A stretch of DNA of 64,000 nucleotides, taken from contig NZ_FOMQ01000002.1 of NCBI RefSeq assembly GCF_900112675.1, positions 372,001 to 436,000 of the forward strand, written 5' to 3'. The stretch is from Paracidovorax konjaci. Its GTDB lineage: Bacteria > Pseudomonadota > Gammaproteobacteria > Burkholderiales > Burkholderiaceae_C. Made by a program: the position numbers and the translations under genes. This document shows positions 9,575 through 20,898 of this stretch, piece after piece; within the stretch, counting starts at the first letter, position 1, and each line of letters starts with the position of its first letter. A model generated the notes under the pieces. It was not told where the DNA came from and ran no database searches. It saw only the letters and a program-made list of their open reading frames with translations.

Positions 9575-12500
9575 ATGAGCGATAGCCTTCTTTCCGAGCG
9601 CCGCGCGCGCCTCTCCTCTGCGCAACTGGCGCAATTGCAGCAACGTCTGCGTGCATCGCCCCAAGGCAATGCTGGCTCCGGCCCCATCCGTACGCCGGAC
9701 GCTGCGCGGATATCCCACAGCGGCCTGCCCGATGGCGCGCAGGCGCCGATGTCCTGGGCCCAGCAGGGCCAGTGGTTCCTCTGGCGCATGGAGCCCGGCA
9801 ACACCGCGTACCACGTGGGGGGCGGACTGGACCTGGGGGGGGCTCTCGACATGGGGTGCCTGCAATCGGCCTTGCAAGGCCTGCTGCAACGCCATGAGGC
9901 GCTGCGCACCGTGTTCGGAGAGGCATCGGACGGAACGCCGTGGCAGCGCGTGCTGCCGGCCGTGTCGATCGATCTTGCCTGCGACGATTTCTCTGCGTTG
10001 CCTTCTGCCGAGCGCGCCTCCCGCCTGGAAGAGATTGCCCAGAAGGTGTGCGCGACACCTTTCGATCTGCGTGCCGGGCCGCTGCTGCGCTGCATGCTCG
10101 TGAAGCTGGCCCCGCAGGAGCATCGCCTGCTGCTCATGATGCACCACATCATTTCCGATGCCTGGACGGTGGAGCGCATCCTCGATGAATGGGCGCAGGG
10201 TTACGCCGCGGCGCTGCGGGGCGAGGCGCAGCCTGTGCAGACGAGCTTGCCGGAGCTGCGCTATGTGGACTTCGCCGCCTGGCAACGTGGATGGCTGCAG
10301 GGCGAAGAGGCGCAGCAGCAGAGCACCTATTGGCAGCGGCAGTTGGCGCAGGAGGCACCCGTGCTGCAGATCGGCCGGGCCGATTCCGATGCTGGCGCGG
10401 CGTCGGTCGCAGCACAGTGGATTCTCGATGTGGAGCCTGTGCTTGCGGATGGCTTGCGCAAGCGCGCGCGCGCCCAGGGCTCCACGCTGTTCTGCGCACT
10501 CTTGGCATCGTTCCACGCGGTACTGTTTCGCCACGCTGGCCATGCACTGCAGCGGGTCGGGGTGCCCGTGGCGGGCCGGAACCGACCCGAAACCGCCGGT
10601 GTGGCCGGCATCTTCATCAATACCGTGGTGATGCAGGCGCGTGTTTCACCGTCGATGCCGCTGGCTGAACTTCTGACCCAGGTGCACGCGACAGCGCTGG
10701 AAGCGCGTGAACACGAAGACCTGCCGTTCGAGCACCTCGTGCAGGTGCTGCGGCCGGACCGTGGTGCGGAGGGCGCTGGATTGTTCCAGGTGATGTTCAA
10801 TCACCTGGGCGAAGGCGATCGCCCGTTGGGCGGCTGGCCGGGCCTGAAGGTGCAGCGCGTCGACCTGGGGCTGCGTGCCGCGCCCTTCGCGCTCACGCTC
10901 GAAACCATGGAGCGGGCCGGTGGGGGGCTGCGCGCCGCTTTCCGCTATGACGCGGGTCGCCTGAGCGCGCAGCACGTGCAGCATCTGGCCGAGCATTACC
11001 GGTGCATGCTGCAGGCGCTGGCCGGCGATGCCTCTCGCCCGGTCGGAGAAGTGCCCATGCTGGGTGAGGCCGAGGCCGCCTGCCTGGAGCGATGGTCGGT
11101 CAATGGCAGCCGTGCAGGCGATGGTGTACCTGTGCATCGGCTGTTCGAGCGCCAGGCTGCACGCTGTCCCGATGCGCCTGCGCTGGTCTTCGGCGACGGG
11201 CAGTGGAGCTATGCGGAACTCAATCACCGTGCCAACCGACTGGCCCATCGGCTGCGTGCGCTGGGGGCCAGACCCGGCACCTTGGTCGGCGTCGCGCTGC
11301 CGCGCGGGCTGGAACTGGTGCAGGCGCTGCTCGCGGTCATGAAGGCGGGCGCCGCCTACGTGCCGCTGGATCCGGAGCTGCCACCGGATCGGCTGGCCTA
11401 TCTGCTCGGCGATTGCATGCCAACGCTCGTGCTGGCAGATGCCGGCAGCCGGGGCCGGTTGCCGGCCCGGCCAGCGCAACCCGTGGTCCTTCTGCCTCTG
11501 GACGAGCCTGGGGCGGGCACGAGCATTGCCGGTTTGGATGGCAACCCGCTCGTGGAACTCCATGGCGAGGATCTCGCATACGTCATCTACACCTCCGGCT
11601 CCACCGGCCGCCCCAAAGGTGCGGCGAATCGCCATGGCGCGCTGGCCAACCGCATTGACTGGATGCAGCAGGCCTATGGCATCGGGCCCGGCGACACCGT
11701 GCTGCAGAAGACGCCGTTCGGCTTCGATGTGTCGGTGTGGGAGTTCTTCTGGCCTCTGGCCGCAGGCGCCCGGCTGGCGGTTGCGCCGCCCGGCGCGCAT
11801 CGGGAACCCAGGCAGTTGCAGGCCCTGTTCATGCGCCATGCCGTCACCACGGTGCACTTCGTCCCTTCGATGCTGCAGGCCTTCCTGGCACAGGCGGAGC
11901 CGTCGGCCTGCGCCAGCCTGCGCCATATCGTCTGCAGTGGCGAGGCGCTTCCTGCCGAGGCACGGCAGCGGGTGTTCGCGCTGCTTCCAGGCGTGGGGCT
12001 GCACAACCTCTATGGCCCCACCGAGGCAGCCATCGACGTGACGCACTGGACCTGCGGCGCCGCGGAACGGGGCGCGGTGCCGATCGGCCGCCCCATCGCT
12101 GGCCTGAGCACGCGGGTGCTCGACGCTGCACTGCAGCCCGTCCCCCTGGGGGCGACGGGTGAACTGTGTCTTGGCGGTATCGGGCTGGCGCGCGGCTACG
12201 TCCGGCGCCCGGGGCTTACTGCAGAACGTTTCGTGGCCGACCCTTTCGAGGCCGGGCAGAGGCTCTACCGCACGGGAGACCTCGTGCGGTGGCGAGAGGA
12301 CGGTGTCCTGGAGTACCTGGGCCGGCTGGACCACCAAGTGAAGATCCGCGGCCAACGCATCGAACTCGGGGAGATCGAAGCGCGGCTGCTGGCCTGCCCC
12401 GGCGTGCGGGAGGCCGTGGTGGTGGCTGCCGCCACGCCCTCGGGCACGGCCCTGGCGGCCTACTGCAGTGCCCATGTGGGTGCGGTTCTGGATGTGGCGG

Positions 12501-12949
12501 CGCTGCGCGAGCGGCTCGCTAGCGATCTGCCCGACGCCATGGTGCCTGCGCAGATCGTGGTGCTGGACACCTTGCCGCTCAATGCGAACGGCAAGGTGGA
12601 TCGCAAGTCGCTCCCGGCGCTCCGCCCGGCCGAGCCCGCAGTGCATGTCCCTGCGCAAGGCGCAGTGGAGGCGGCGCTGGCGGGCATGTGGTGCGAGCTG
12701 CTGGGCCTGCCGCGCGTGGGCCGCACCGATCACTTTTTCGAACTGGGCGGGCACTCGCTGATGGCCATGCAACTCGTGGCCCGCGTGCAGGCCGGGCTGC
12801 AGGTCGAGCTGTCGGTACGGGATGTTTTCCTGCACCCCGTGCTCGCCAGCCTCGCGCGGCGGGTGGACGAAATCCTGCCGCAGCGCCCCGTGGCCGACGC
12901 GCTTTCGCGCCTCGATGCCTTCATCGACGACATGGAGACCGCCCGATGA
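9575..12949 (+). CDS. NRPS module, C-A-PCP, predicted serine
   Basis: 1124 aa, beginning 18 nt after the PKS. Domains: condensation (about residues 45-480), adenylation (about 510-1010) and peptidyl carrier (Ser1061 in GGHSL). The adenylation code read by eye is D-V-W-H-V-S-L-I-D-K, which fits the serine codes of EntF-type domains. The condensation core is H190-H-I-I-S-D-A196; the family motif is HHxxxDG, so the glycine after the Asp is replaced by alanine. This C domain has to accept the reduced ketide from the PKS carrier protein. The stop codon overlaps the ATG of the next gene. Confidence 0.94.
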   Translation: MSDSLLSERRARLSSAQLAQLQQRLRASPQGNAGSGPIRTPDAARISHSGLPDGAQAPMSWAQQGQWFLWRMEPGNTAYHVGGGLDLGGALDMGCLQSALQGLLQRHEALRTVFGEASDGTPWQRVLPAVSIDLACDDFSALPSAERASRLEEIAQKVCATPFDLRAGPLLRCMLVKLAPQEHRLLLMMHHIISDAWTVERILDEWAQGYAAALRGEAQPVQTSLPELRYVDFAAWQRGWLQGEEAQQQSTYWQRQLAQEAPVLQIGRADSDAGAASVAAQWILDVEPVLADGLRKRARAQGSTLFCALLASFHAVLFRHAGHALQRVGVPVAGRNRPETAGVAGIFINTVVMQARVSPSMPLAELLTQVHATALEAREHEDLPFEHLVQVLRPDRGAEGAGLFQVMFNHLGEGDRPLGGWPGLKVQRVDLGLRAAPFALTLETMERAGGGLRAAFRYDAGRLSAQHVQHLAEHYRCMLQALAGDASRPVGEVPMLGEAEAACLERWSVNGSRAGDGVPVHRLFERQAARCPDAPALVFGDGQWSYAELNHRANRLAHRLRALGARPGTLVGVALPRGLELVQALLAVMKAGAAYVPLDPELPPDRLAYLLGDCMPTLVLADAGSRGRLPARPAQPVVLLPLDEPGAGTSIAGLDGNPLVELHGEDLAYVIYTSGSTGRPKGAANRHGALANRIDWMQQAYGIGPGDTVLQKTPFGFDVSVWEFFWPLAAGARLAVAPPGAHREPRQLQALFMRHAVTTVHFVPSMLQAFLAQAEPSACASLRHIVCSGEALPAEARQRVFALLPGVGLHNLYGPTEAAIDVTHWTCGAAERGAVPIGRPIAGLSTRVLDAALQPVPLGATGELCLGGIGLARGYVRRPGLTAERFVADPFEAGQRLYRTGDLVRWREDGVLEYLGRLDHQVKIRGQRIELGEIEARLLACPGVREAVVVAAATPSGTALAAYCSAHVGAVLDVAALRERLASDLPDAMVPAQIVVLDTLPLNANGKVDRKSLPALRPAEPAVHVPAQGAVEAALAGMWCELLGLPRVGRTDHFFELGGHSLMAMQLVARVQAGLQVELSVRDVFLHPVLASLARRVDEILPQRPVADALSRLDAFIDDMETAR

Positions 12950-15900
12950 GCGATACCCCTGACCAGGAAACCCAGCAGACCCAGATGGCCCGGCGCTTCA
13001 TGCGCCTGACGGATGCGCAGCGCCAGGCGGTGTACGCGCGCATGCGGGAAGAGGGCCTGTCCATGGGGCAGTTCCCCATCCTCCCGCGAGAGGCGCAGGA
13101 CGGGGAGGCCCTGCTTTCCTATGCCCAGATGCGCCAATGGTTCCTGTGGCAGATGGAGCCCCAGGGCTCGGCATACCACATCACGGGGGCCTTCGTGCTC
13201 CAGGGCGCGCTCGACATCCCGGCGCTGGAGGCCGCCTGGTGCGACGTGGTCGGCCGGCATGCCGCCTTGCGGACGGTGTTCCGTGCAGACGCCGAGGGCC
13301 AGGTGTCCCAGGCGGTGCTCCCGCACACCGGCTTCTCCGTGCAGCGGCTCGATCTTGCCTCGCTACCGGAACCCGAGCGCATCGTCCGTGCCGAGGCCGC
13401 GGCGCGCGCCTGCGGCGAGACGCCGTTCGACCTGGGTTCGGGCCCCCTGCTGCGTGTTCTGCTGATCGGCATGGAGGGTCACGAGCACCGGCTGGTGGTG
13501 GCGATGCACCATATCGTTTCCGATGGCTGGTCGCTGGGCGTGCTGGTCGAGTCGTTTGCCGAGCGCTACCGGGCACACCACGATGGCGTGGCGCGTGCAT
13601 CCGTTTCTCCGCTGGCATTGCAGTACGCGGATTACGCCCACTGGCAGCGCCAGTGGATGGAGGCCGGCGAGAAGGATCGTCAGCTCGCCTATTGGCGCGA
13701 GAGCCTGGGTGCCGCGCATCCGGTGCTGCAGCTGCCCGCCGACCATCCGCGGCGGGCCGATGGCCGCTATCGCGCAGCCTTGCATGCATGGACGCTGGCG
13801 CCTTCTCTCGCACACGCCGTGCGCGCCGCCGCGCAGGCGCAGGGCGCCACGCCGTTCATGGCGCTGCTCGCCGCCTTCCAGGTGGCCCTGTACCGATGGA
13901 GCGGCCAGGACGACGTGCGCGTGGGCGTGCCGGTGGCCAACCGGGGACGTGTCGAGACCGAAGGGCTGGTCGGACTGTTCGTGAACACCCAGGTGCTGCG
14001 GGTCTGCCTGCACGGGCGCATGCCGCTGGCCGACGTGCTGGTTGCGGTGCGGGACGCAGCGCTGGGCGCGCAGGCGCACCAGGACCTGCCTTTCGACCAG
14101 CTCGTCGAGGCGCTGCAGCCCGAGCGCAGCCTCGCGGCGCCGCCGCTCTTCCAGGTCATGTTCAACCACCAGCAGCATGACCGGCAGGCGCTCGACGGCT
14201 TGCCGGGCCTGCAGTTCGTCCGCTGGGACCTGCCGGGACAGACGGCCCAGTTCGAACTGACGCTGGGCGTGGTGGAAGACGGGCAGGGCGGGCTGCGCAT
14301 GGAGTTCCATTACGCCCGGGAGCTGTTCGGCGAGGCGACCGTCCTGCGCATGGCCCGCCACTACGAGGCGGTGCTGCAGGCGCTGGCCAATGCACCGGCG
14401 ACCTGCGTGGGCGACATCGGCCTGCTGGCGGACGAGGAGGCCCGGCAATTGAGGGAATGGGGTGAGTGCCTCCGCGATGAGCCCCATGCAGAGCCGGTGC
14501 ACCGGGGCTTCGAGCGCATGGCCTGCCGGCAGCCCGATGCCGTGGCCGTGGAACTGGGCGGGCACGCGTGGAGCTACCGCGACCTGGATCGCCGCGCCAA
14601 CCACCTCGCGCATCGCCTGGCCGCACTGGGCGCGGGGCCCGAATGCCGCGTCGGCATCGCCATGGAGCGGTCCCCGGCATTCGTGGCGGGCCTGCTCGCC
14701 ATTCTCAAGACCGGTGCTGCCTTCGTTCCGCTGGACCCTGCCTACCCCGCGGACCGGTTGGCCCACATGGCACGGGACTGCGGCATGGCGCTGCTGCTGA
14801 CCGAACCGGCGCTCGCCAACCGCATTCCCTTGCCGCCCGGCGTGCCCTGCCTTGCCTGGGAATCCCAGGACGAAGAGAGCGACTCGCCACCGATTGCTGC
14901 CGTGGGGCCGCACCACCTGGCCTACATGATCTACACCTCGGGCTCCACGGGCCTGCCGAAAGGCGTGATGGTGGAACACGGCCCCTTCGCCGCGCATTGC
15001 ATCGACACCGCCGCATGCTATGAAATGGGACCGGGATCGCGCGAGCTGCACTTTCTATCGTTCGCGTTCGATGGTGCACACGAGCGGCTCTTCACCGCGC
15101 TCACCTGTGGCGCTGCGGTGGTGCTGCGCGACGGCCAGCTCTGGACCGCGGAGCAGACGCTGCAGGCCTTGGGCGTACGCCGCATCACCAATGCCGGATT
15201 TCCACCGGCCTACCTGGGGCAACTGGCCGACTGGGCCGGCCGCACGGGGGAGGCCCCTGCGCTCGACCTCATCTCCTTCGGCGGCGAGGCCATGTCGCGG
15301 GATGGCTTCGATGCGGTGCGGCGCCACCTGCGGCCCCGCTTGCTCATCAACGGCTATGGCCCGACCGAAGCGGTGGTCACCCCCATGCTCTGGAAGGTGG
15401 ACTCGCTGGCCTCGTTCAGCGAGGCCTACGCGCCCATCGGGCAGCCGATGCCGGGGCGCAAGGCCTATGTGCTGGATGCCCACCTGCAGCCCGTTCCCCG
15501 CCATGTTCCCGGTGAGCTGTACCTGGGCGGCTCGGGTATCGCACGCGGCTACGGAGGCCGGGCAGGGCTCACGGCGGAACGGTTCGTGGCCGATCCGTTC
15601 GGCGCTGGGGGCGGGCGGCTCTACCGCACCGGCGATTGGGTGCGATGGCGCGAGGACGGGCAGCTGGAATACCTGGGCCGTGTGGACCACCAGGTGAAGG
15701 TGCGGGGCTTTCGCATCGAACTCGGTGAGATCGAAGCAGTGTTGCGCACCGCCACCGGCGTGGGCGAGGCCGTCGTCGTGGCGCGCGAGACGCCCCGCGG
15801 CACGCGACTTGCCGCCTATGCGGCCCCGCGCGCCGGCGGCACGCTGGAGCCCGATGCACTGCGCGCGCATCTGGCGCGCAGCCTGCCCGATTACATGGTT

Positions 15901-18900
15901 CCCTCGGCCGTTGTCGTGCTGGAGCGCCTGCCCATGGGCCCCGGCGGCAAGGTCGATCGCAAGGCACTGCCGGAGCCTGCGGAGCCTGCACCGACGGAGG
16001 CAGGCGGCGCTCCCCTGGGGGCCGCCGAGCAGGCCCTCGAACGCGTGTGGAGCGACGTGCTCGGCCGCGAGCGTGTGGGGCGCGACGACAATTTCTTCGA
16101 ACTGGGGGGCGACTCGATCCTGAGCCTGCAGATCGTGGCTCGCCTGCGGTTGGCAGGCTGGCGCGTGACGCCGCGCCAGTTGTTCGAACGCCAGACCATC
16201 GCGCAGCTCGCTGCCGTGGCCGAGCCGCTGCCGACGGGGGCCGTCGCCTCCACAGGGCCGGCGCGTGGCGAGGTGCCGCTGCTGCCGTTCCAGCGCGATT
16301 TCTTTGCCATGCCGATGCCGGCGCGCCACCATTGGAACCAGGCGGTGCTGCTGCGCAGCCCCGGGCCACTGGATGCTGCGGCCCTGCGCCATGCGCTGCG
16401 CGCCGTGGGCCGACACCATGATGCGCTGCGCCTGCGCTTCGCCCGGCAGCCGCAGGGCCACTGGGTGCAGCGCTATGCCGATGTGTCTCCCGCCCAGTGG
16501 GACGACATGCTCTGGGTGCAGGCCGCTGATGGCCCGGCCCAGCTCAGCGCGCTGTGCGAGCAGGCGCAGTGCAGCCTCGATCTGGAGCATGGCCCCCTGC
16601 TGCGTGCCGTTGCCATCACCATGCCCGGTGGCGACGCGCGGCTGCTGCTCGTGGCGCACCACCTGATCGTCGATGGCGTGTCCTGGCGCATCCTGCTGGA
16701 GGACTTGCAGCAGGCCTATGCGCACAGCCTCGCGGGTGGCCCGGCCGCACTGCCTCCCGCCTCGAGCGGGCTGCGCGATTGGGTGCAGGTGCTCCAGCGC
16801 CATGGCCAGAACCATCCTGGCGAAATCGACCATTGGGAGCGCTTGGCCGGGTGTCCTTCGGCCTTGCCGTGCGCCCGCCCCGGCGCTGCAGGCACGGCGG
16901 CCCACCAGCAGACGGTCTCCATCCGCCTGGATCGGGAAACCACGGACGCATTCCTGGCCAAGGCGCCCGCGGCCTATCGCACCCAGGCGAACGATCTGCT
17001 GCTGGCAGCGCTGGGCCGTGCGCTGTGCCGCTGGAGCGGGCAGCCCCGCATCCTGGTCGATGTGGAAGGCCATGGCCGGGAGGACCTCGATCCCGGCGTG
17101 GACCTGTCCCGCACGGTGGGCTGGTTCACCTCGCTCTATCCCGTGGCGCTGGACGCACAGGGCCCGCTGCCCGAGGCCGTGCGGCGGGTCAAGGAATCGC
17201 TGCGCCGCGTGCCGCACCGCGGTGTGGGCTACGGCGCTCTGCGGCATTTCGGCACCCCCGCTCAGCAGGCATCGCTGCAGGCGCTGCCGCGCGCACAGGT
17301 GGTTTTCAATTACCTGGGGCAGTTCGACGACCGTCCGCAGCAGGAGGGGCAACGCTGGGCGCTGGCGCCCGAACCGGCCGGCGCCAGTGTGGACGCCGGT
17401 GCGCCGCTCACCCACGAGTTCGCGCTCAACGGCCGCGTGCTGGCGGGGGAGCTTTCGGTCGAAGCCCTCTTCAGCGGAGCACGCCACGATGCCGCCACGG
17501 TCAGGGGCTGGATGCAGGACTTCGAGGCCGAACTGCGTGCGCTCATCGCCCATTGCGTCCAGGCACCGCAGGGCGCGACCCCATCCGACTTTCCGCTGGC
17601 GGAACTGGACCAGGGCGGGATCGATGCACTCGGGCTGGACTGGCGGCATGTGGAAGACCTCTACCCGCTGTCGCCGATGCAGGCCGGGCTCGTCTTTCAG
17701 ACGCTGCTCGATCCCGATGCGCCGGCCTACCGCAACCAGTTGCGCATCGATTTCGAAGACCTGGATGCAGGGCGTTTGCGGGCCGCGTGGGCCGCGGCTT
17801 TCGAACGGCATGCCGTATTGCGCAGCGGCGTGCTGACGCACGGCAGCAGGCCACTGCAGTGGGTGGCACGGGGCGCGGAGTTGCCCTGGCGCGAGATCGA
17901 TGCGCGCGGCGAGCGCAATCCGGCCCGGTGCACGGATGCGCTGGCCTCGGAAGAGCTGGCGAAGGGCCTGGGCCACTGGGCGCCCCCGCTCTCGCGCTTC
18001 GTACTGGTGCGCACCGGTGAACGCAGCCACCATTTCATCTGGACGGTGCACCATGTGCTGCTGGACGGCTGGAGCACGTCCCAGCTCATGGCCGAAGTCC
18101 TCAGGCACTACGGCGGTGCGGCAGAGCCCGTGCCCGCCAGCCGCTACGGCGACTACATTCGCTGGCTGCAGGGCCGCGATGCCGCAGCGGACCGCGCGCA
18201 CTGGCTCGGCGCCCTGCATGCGGTGGATGGCCCGACGCGCCTGGTCGAAGCACTGCCGCCTGCCGAGGGGCAGGAGCACAGCCTCGGCACGGATGCGGGG
18301 CGAGCGCGGCACGCTTTCGACGAACCTTCGACGGCGCGCCTCACGGAATTCGCCCGGCGTGAGCGCATCACCCTCAATACGCTCGTGCAGGGTGCCTGGG
18401 CCCTGCTGCTGCAGCGCTACACCGGCCAGGACACCGTCGTGTTCGGCACCACCGTTGCCGGGCGCCCTGCGGAGCTGGTCGGCGTCGAGCACATGGTGGG
18501 CCTGTTCATCAATACGCTGCCGCTGGCCTGTACCCCGCGCCCCGATGCACAGGCGGGCGAGTGGCTGCGGTCCCTGCAGGCCCAGGGGCTCCAGGCCCGC
18601 GAACATGAGCACACGCCGCTCTATGACATCCAGCGGTGGGCTGGTGCCGAGGCGGGGGGCTTCTTCGATACGCTGCTCGTGTTTGAGAACTACCCTGTGG
18701 ACGACGCGCTCGTGGGCGCATTGCCTGCCGGCCTGCGCGCCCGCGTCACCGCGCAGCGGGAGGAAACGCATTACCCGCTCACGGTGCTGGCCCTGCTGGA
18801 GCCCGTGCTGTCCCTGCAACTGCGGTACGACCCGGCGCGCGTCGCCCCTGCGGTGGCCGCCATGCTGATGGGCCACCTTGCGCATTGCCTGCAGTGGCTG

Positions 18901-20871
18901 TCCGAAGATGCGGAGCGCGCCCTGGGCACGCTGGACATGCTGTCACCGAAGGAAATCCAGCAGGTCGAAGAGCGGGGGCGCACCGTGGCCACCGTCGATG
19001 GCGCCGACACGCTGCACCGGATGTTCGAACGGCAGGCGGCGCTGCGACCCGGTGCCACCGCCCTGCGCTTCGAAGAAGACACGTTGTGCTACGGCGATCT
19101 TGACCGGCGGGCCAACCGGCTCGCGCACCACTTGGCCACGCTCGGCGTGCGGCCCGAATCGCGGGTGGGCGTGGCGCTGGGCCGCGGCACCGATCTGGTG
19201 GTGGCCCTGCTGGCCGTGCTCAAGGCCGGGGCGGCGTACGTACCGCTGGACCCGGACTATCCGCCCGACCGCATCGCCTATATGGCCCGCGACAGCGGCA
19301 TGGCCTGCGTGGTGACCCAGGCCGGGTTGTGGGACGTCTCGCCCCTGCCGGACACCGTGGCGGTCGTGGACCTGGGCGCCTGCGATCTCTCCAGTCTCCC
19401 CGGCACCGCGCCGGACGTGGCCGTGCACCCCGATCACCTGGCCTACGTCATCTACACCTCCGGCTCCACCGGCCGGCCCAAGGGAGCGCAGCTGTGCCAC
19501 CGGCAGGTGGTGCGCCTGCTGCGCGGCACCGACGACTGGTTCCATTTCGGCCCGGAGGATGTCTGGACCCTGTTCCATTCGTACGCCTTCGACTTCTCCG
19601 TGTGGGAAATCTTCGGGGCGCTGTGTACCGGCGGCCAACTGGTGGTGGTGCCGTACTGGGTGAGCCGCTCGCCGCAGGATTTCCTGGCGTTGCTGCGGCA
19701 GCGGCAGGTCACCGTGCTCAACCAGACGCCCTCGGCTTTCGGGCAATTGGTGGGCCTGCCCGCCACCTACGAGGGGCCGGCGGACGGCACGCAGGACTTG
19801 GCGCTGCGCGTGGTCATCTTCGGCGGCGAGGCGCTCGACCCGCAACGGCTGCGGCCCTGGATCGCGCATTTCGGCGACGACCGGCCGGCCCTGATCAACA
19901 TGTACGGCATCACCGAAACCACGGTGCACGTGACATGGCGCCGCATCACGCGCGCAGACCTGCAACCGCAACGCAGCCCGGTCGGAACGGCCATCGGCGA
20001 TCTGGGGCTGTTCGTCCTCGACGGCGACCTGCGGCCCGTGCCGCCCGGTGCGCCGGGCGAACTCTTCGTGAGCGGGGCGGGCCTCGCGCGGGGCTATCTG
20101 CACCAGCCTGCGCTCACGGCCCAGCGCTTCGTCGCGCACCCCCTGCCGGCGCATGCCGGCGAGCGGCTCTATCGCACGGGAGACCGCGTGCGCTGGACCG
20201 CTGCGGGCGAACTCGAATACCTCGGCCGCATCGACCACCAGGTGAAGGTGCGGGGCTTCCGCATCGAACTGGGTGAGATCGAGGCACAACTGCTGGCGCA
20301 GCCGGAGGTGCGCGAGGCCACCGTCGTTGCGGAGGACGGCCCGGCCGGCGCCAGGCTGGTCGCCCATGTGAGCGCGCAGCCGGGGATGCGCATCGACGTG
20401 CCTCTGCTGCGCGAACGCCTGGGCGATGCGATGCCCGATTACATGGTGCCCGCCGCGGTGCTGGTATCCGACGGCCTGCCGCTCACGCCCAACGGCAAGG
20501 TGGACCGCAAGGCGCTGCCGTCTGCGCACGCGCCTCAGGCATCCGGTGAAATCGGCGAGCCACCGCGCGAGGGTGTGGAGCACGCGCTGGCAGCGCTCTG
20601 GTGCGAGGTGCTGCAACTCGAAGCGGTGGGCCGCAACGACCATTTCTTCGAACGCGGCGGGCATTCGTTGCTGGCGGTGCAACTGATCGCCGCGATCCAG
20701 CGGGCCTGGGGGCGGGCAGTGGCACTGCGGACGGTATTCGAGACACCCGTGCTGGCCGATCTGGCCGCGCGCCTGGCCGCGGAGGGTGCGGTGCCCCCGG
20801 GCGGGGCCATTGCCGGCGGGGGCGACTCCGCACGGCGCATCGACGCCCTGCTGGGGGAATTGGAACTCTGA
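12946..20871 (+). CDS. NRPS bimodule, C-A-PCP-E-C-A-PCP
   Basis: 2641 aa, the largest gene in the window. Order: C1 (HHIVSDG at 188), A1, PCP1 (Ser1057 in GGDSI), epimerase (HHLIVDG at 1238 followed by [14 protein letters not shown] motif later), C2 (HHVLLDG at 1702, presumably of the type that condenses D onto L residues), A2 and PCP2 (Ser2574 in GGHSL). The A1 code reads D-G-E-G-S-G-G-V-T-K, which I recall as close to codes reported for lysine in pyoverdine synthetases, so a basic residue is likely but not proven. The A2 code reads D-F-W-N-I-G-M-V-H-K, the consensus for threonine. The epimerase implies that the A1 residue is D-configured. If that residue is ornithine or lysine, it is the natural substrate for the hydroxamate-forming enzymes encoded further right. 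Confidence 0.95.
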   Translation: MSDTPDQETQQTQMARRFMRLTDAQRQAVYARMREEGLSMGQFPILPREAQDGEALLSYAQMRQWFLWQMEPQGSAYHITGAFVLQGALDIPALEAAWCDVVGRHAALRTVFRADAEGQVSQAVLPHTGFSVQRLDLASLPEPERIVRAEAAARACGETPFDLGSGPLLRVLLIGMEGHEHRLVVAMHHIVSDGWSLGVLVESFAERYRAHHDGVARASVSPLALQYADYAHWQRQWMEAGEKDRQLAYWRESLGAAHPVLQLPADHPRRADGRYRAALHAWTLAPSLAHAVRAAAQAQGATPFMALLAAFQVALYRWSGQDDVRVGVPVANRGRVETEGLVGLFVNTQVLRVCLHGRMPLADVLVAVRDAALGAQAHQDLPFDQLVEALQPERSLAAPPLFQVMFNHQQHDRQALDGLPGLQFVRWDLPGQTAQFELTLGVVEDGQGGLRMEFHYARELFGEATVLRMARHYEAVLQALANAPATCVGDIGLLADEEARQLREWGECLRDEPHAEPVHRGFERMACRQPDAVAVELGGHAWSYRDLDRRANHLAHRLAALGAGPECRVGIAMERSPAFVAGLLAILKTGAAFVPLDPAYPADRLAHMARDCGMALLLTEPALANRIPLPPGVPCLAWESQDEESDSPPIAAVGPHHLAYMIYTSGSTGLPKGVMVEHGPFAAHCIDTAACYEMGPGSRELHFLSFAFDGAHERLFTALTCGAAVVLRDGQLWTAEQTLQALGVRRITNAGFPPAYLGQLADWAGRTGEAPALDLISFGGEAMSRDGFDAVRRHLRPRLLINGYGPTEAVVTPMLWKVDSLASFSEAYAPIGQPMPGRKAYVLDAHLQPVPRHVPGELYLGGSGIARGYGGRAGLTAERFVADPFGAGGGRLYRTGDWVRWREDGQLEYLGRVDHQVKVRGFRIELGEIEAVLRTATGVGEAVVVARETPRGTRLAAYAAPRAGGTLEPDALRAHLARSLPDYMVPSAVVVLERLPMGPGGKVDRKALPEPAEPAPTEAGGAPLGAAEQALERVWSDVLGRERVGRDDNFFELGGDSILSLQIVARLRLAGWRVTPRQLFERQTIAQLAAVAEPLPTGAVASTGPARGEVPLLPFQRDFFAMPMPARHHWNQAVLLRSPGPLDAAALRHALRAVGRHHDALRLRFARQPQGHWVQRYADVSPAQWDDMLWVQAADGPAQLSALCEQAQCSLDLEHGPLLRAVAITMPGGDARLLLVAHHLIVDGVSWRILLEDLQQAYAHSLAGGPAALPPASSGLRDWVQVLQRHGQNHPGEIDHWERLAGCPSALPCARPGAAGTAAHQQTVSIRLDRETTDAFLAKAPAAYRTQANDLLLAALGRALCRWSGQPRILVDVEGHGREDLDPGVDLSRTVGWFTSLYPVALDAQGPLPEAVRRVKESLRRVPHRGVGYGALRHFGTPAQQASLQALPRAQVVFNYLGQFDDRPQQEGQRWALAPEPAGASVDAGAPLTHEFALNGRVLAGELSVEALFSGARHDAATVRGWMQDFEAELRALIAHCVQAPQGATPSDFPLAELDQGGIDALGLDWRHVEDLYPLSPMQAGLVFQTLLDPDAPAYRNQLRIDFEDLDAGRLRAAWAAAFERHAVLRSGVLTHGSRPLQWVARGAELPWREIDARGERNPARCTDALASEELAKGLGHWAPPLSRFVLVRTGERSHHFIWTVHHVLLDGWSTSQLMAEVLRHYGGAAEPVPASRYGDYIRWLQGRDAAADRAHWLGALHAVDGPTRLVEALPPAEGQEHSLGTDAGRARHAFDEPSTARLTEFARRERITLNTLVQGAWALLLQRYTGQDTVVFGTTVAGRPAELVGVEHMVGLFINTLPLACTPRPDAQAGEWLRSLQAQGLQAREHEHTPLYDIQRWAGAEAGGFFDTLLVFENYPVDDALVGALPAGLRARVTAQREETHYPLTVLALLEPVLSLQLRYDPARVAPAVAAMLMGHLAHCLQWLSEDAERALGTLDMLSPKEIQQVEERGRTVATVDGADTLHRMFERQAALRPGATALRFEEDTLCYGDLDRRANRLAHHLATLGVRPESRVGVALGRGTDLVVALLAVLKAGAAYVPLDPDYPPDRIAYMARDSGMACVVTQAGLWDVSPLPDTVAVVDLGACDLSSLPGTAPDVAVHPDHLAYVIYTSGSTGRPKGAQLCHRQVVRLLRGTDDWFHFGPEDVWTLFHSYAFDFSVWEIFGALCTGGQLVVVPYWVSRSPQDFLALLRQRQVTVLNQTPSAFGQLVGLPATYEGPADGTQDLALRVVIFGGEALDPQRLRPWIAHFGDDRPALINMYGITETTVHVTWRRITRADLQPQRSPVGTAIGDLGLFVLDGDLRPVPPGAPGELFVSGAGLARGYLHQPALTAQRFVAHPLPAHAGERLYRTGDRVRWTAAGELEYLGRIDHQVKVRGFRIELGEIEAQLLAQPEVREATVVAEDGPAGARLVAHVSAQPGMRIDVPLLRERLGDAMPDYMVPAAVLVSDGLPLTPNGKVDRKALPSAHAPQASGEIGEPPREGVEHALAALWCEVLQLEAVGRNDHFFERGGHSLLAVQLIAAIQRAWGRAVALRTVFETPVLADLAARLAAEGAVPPGGAIAGGGDSARRIDALLGELEL

Positions 20872-20898
20872 CTCACCGAACCGGAAAGACCTGAACGC

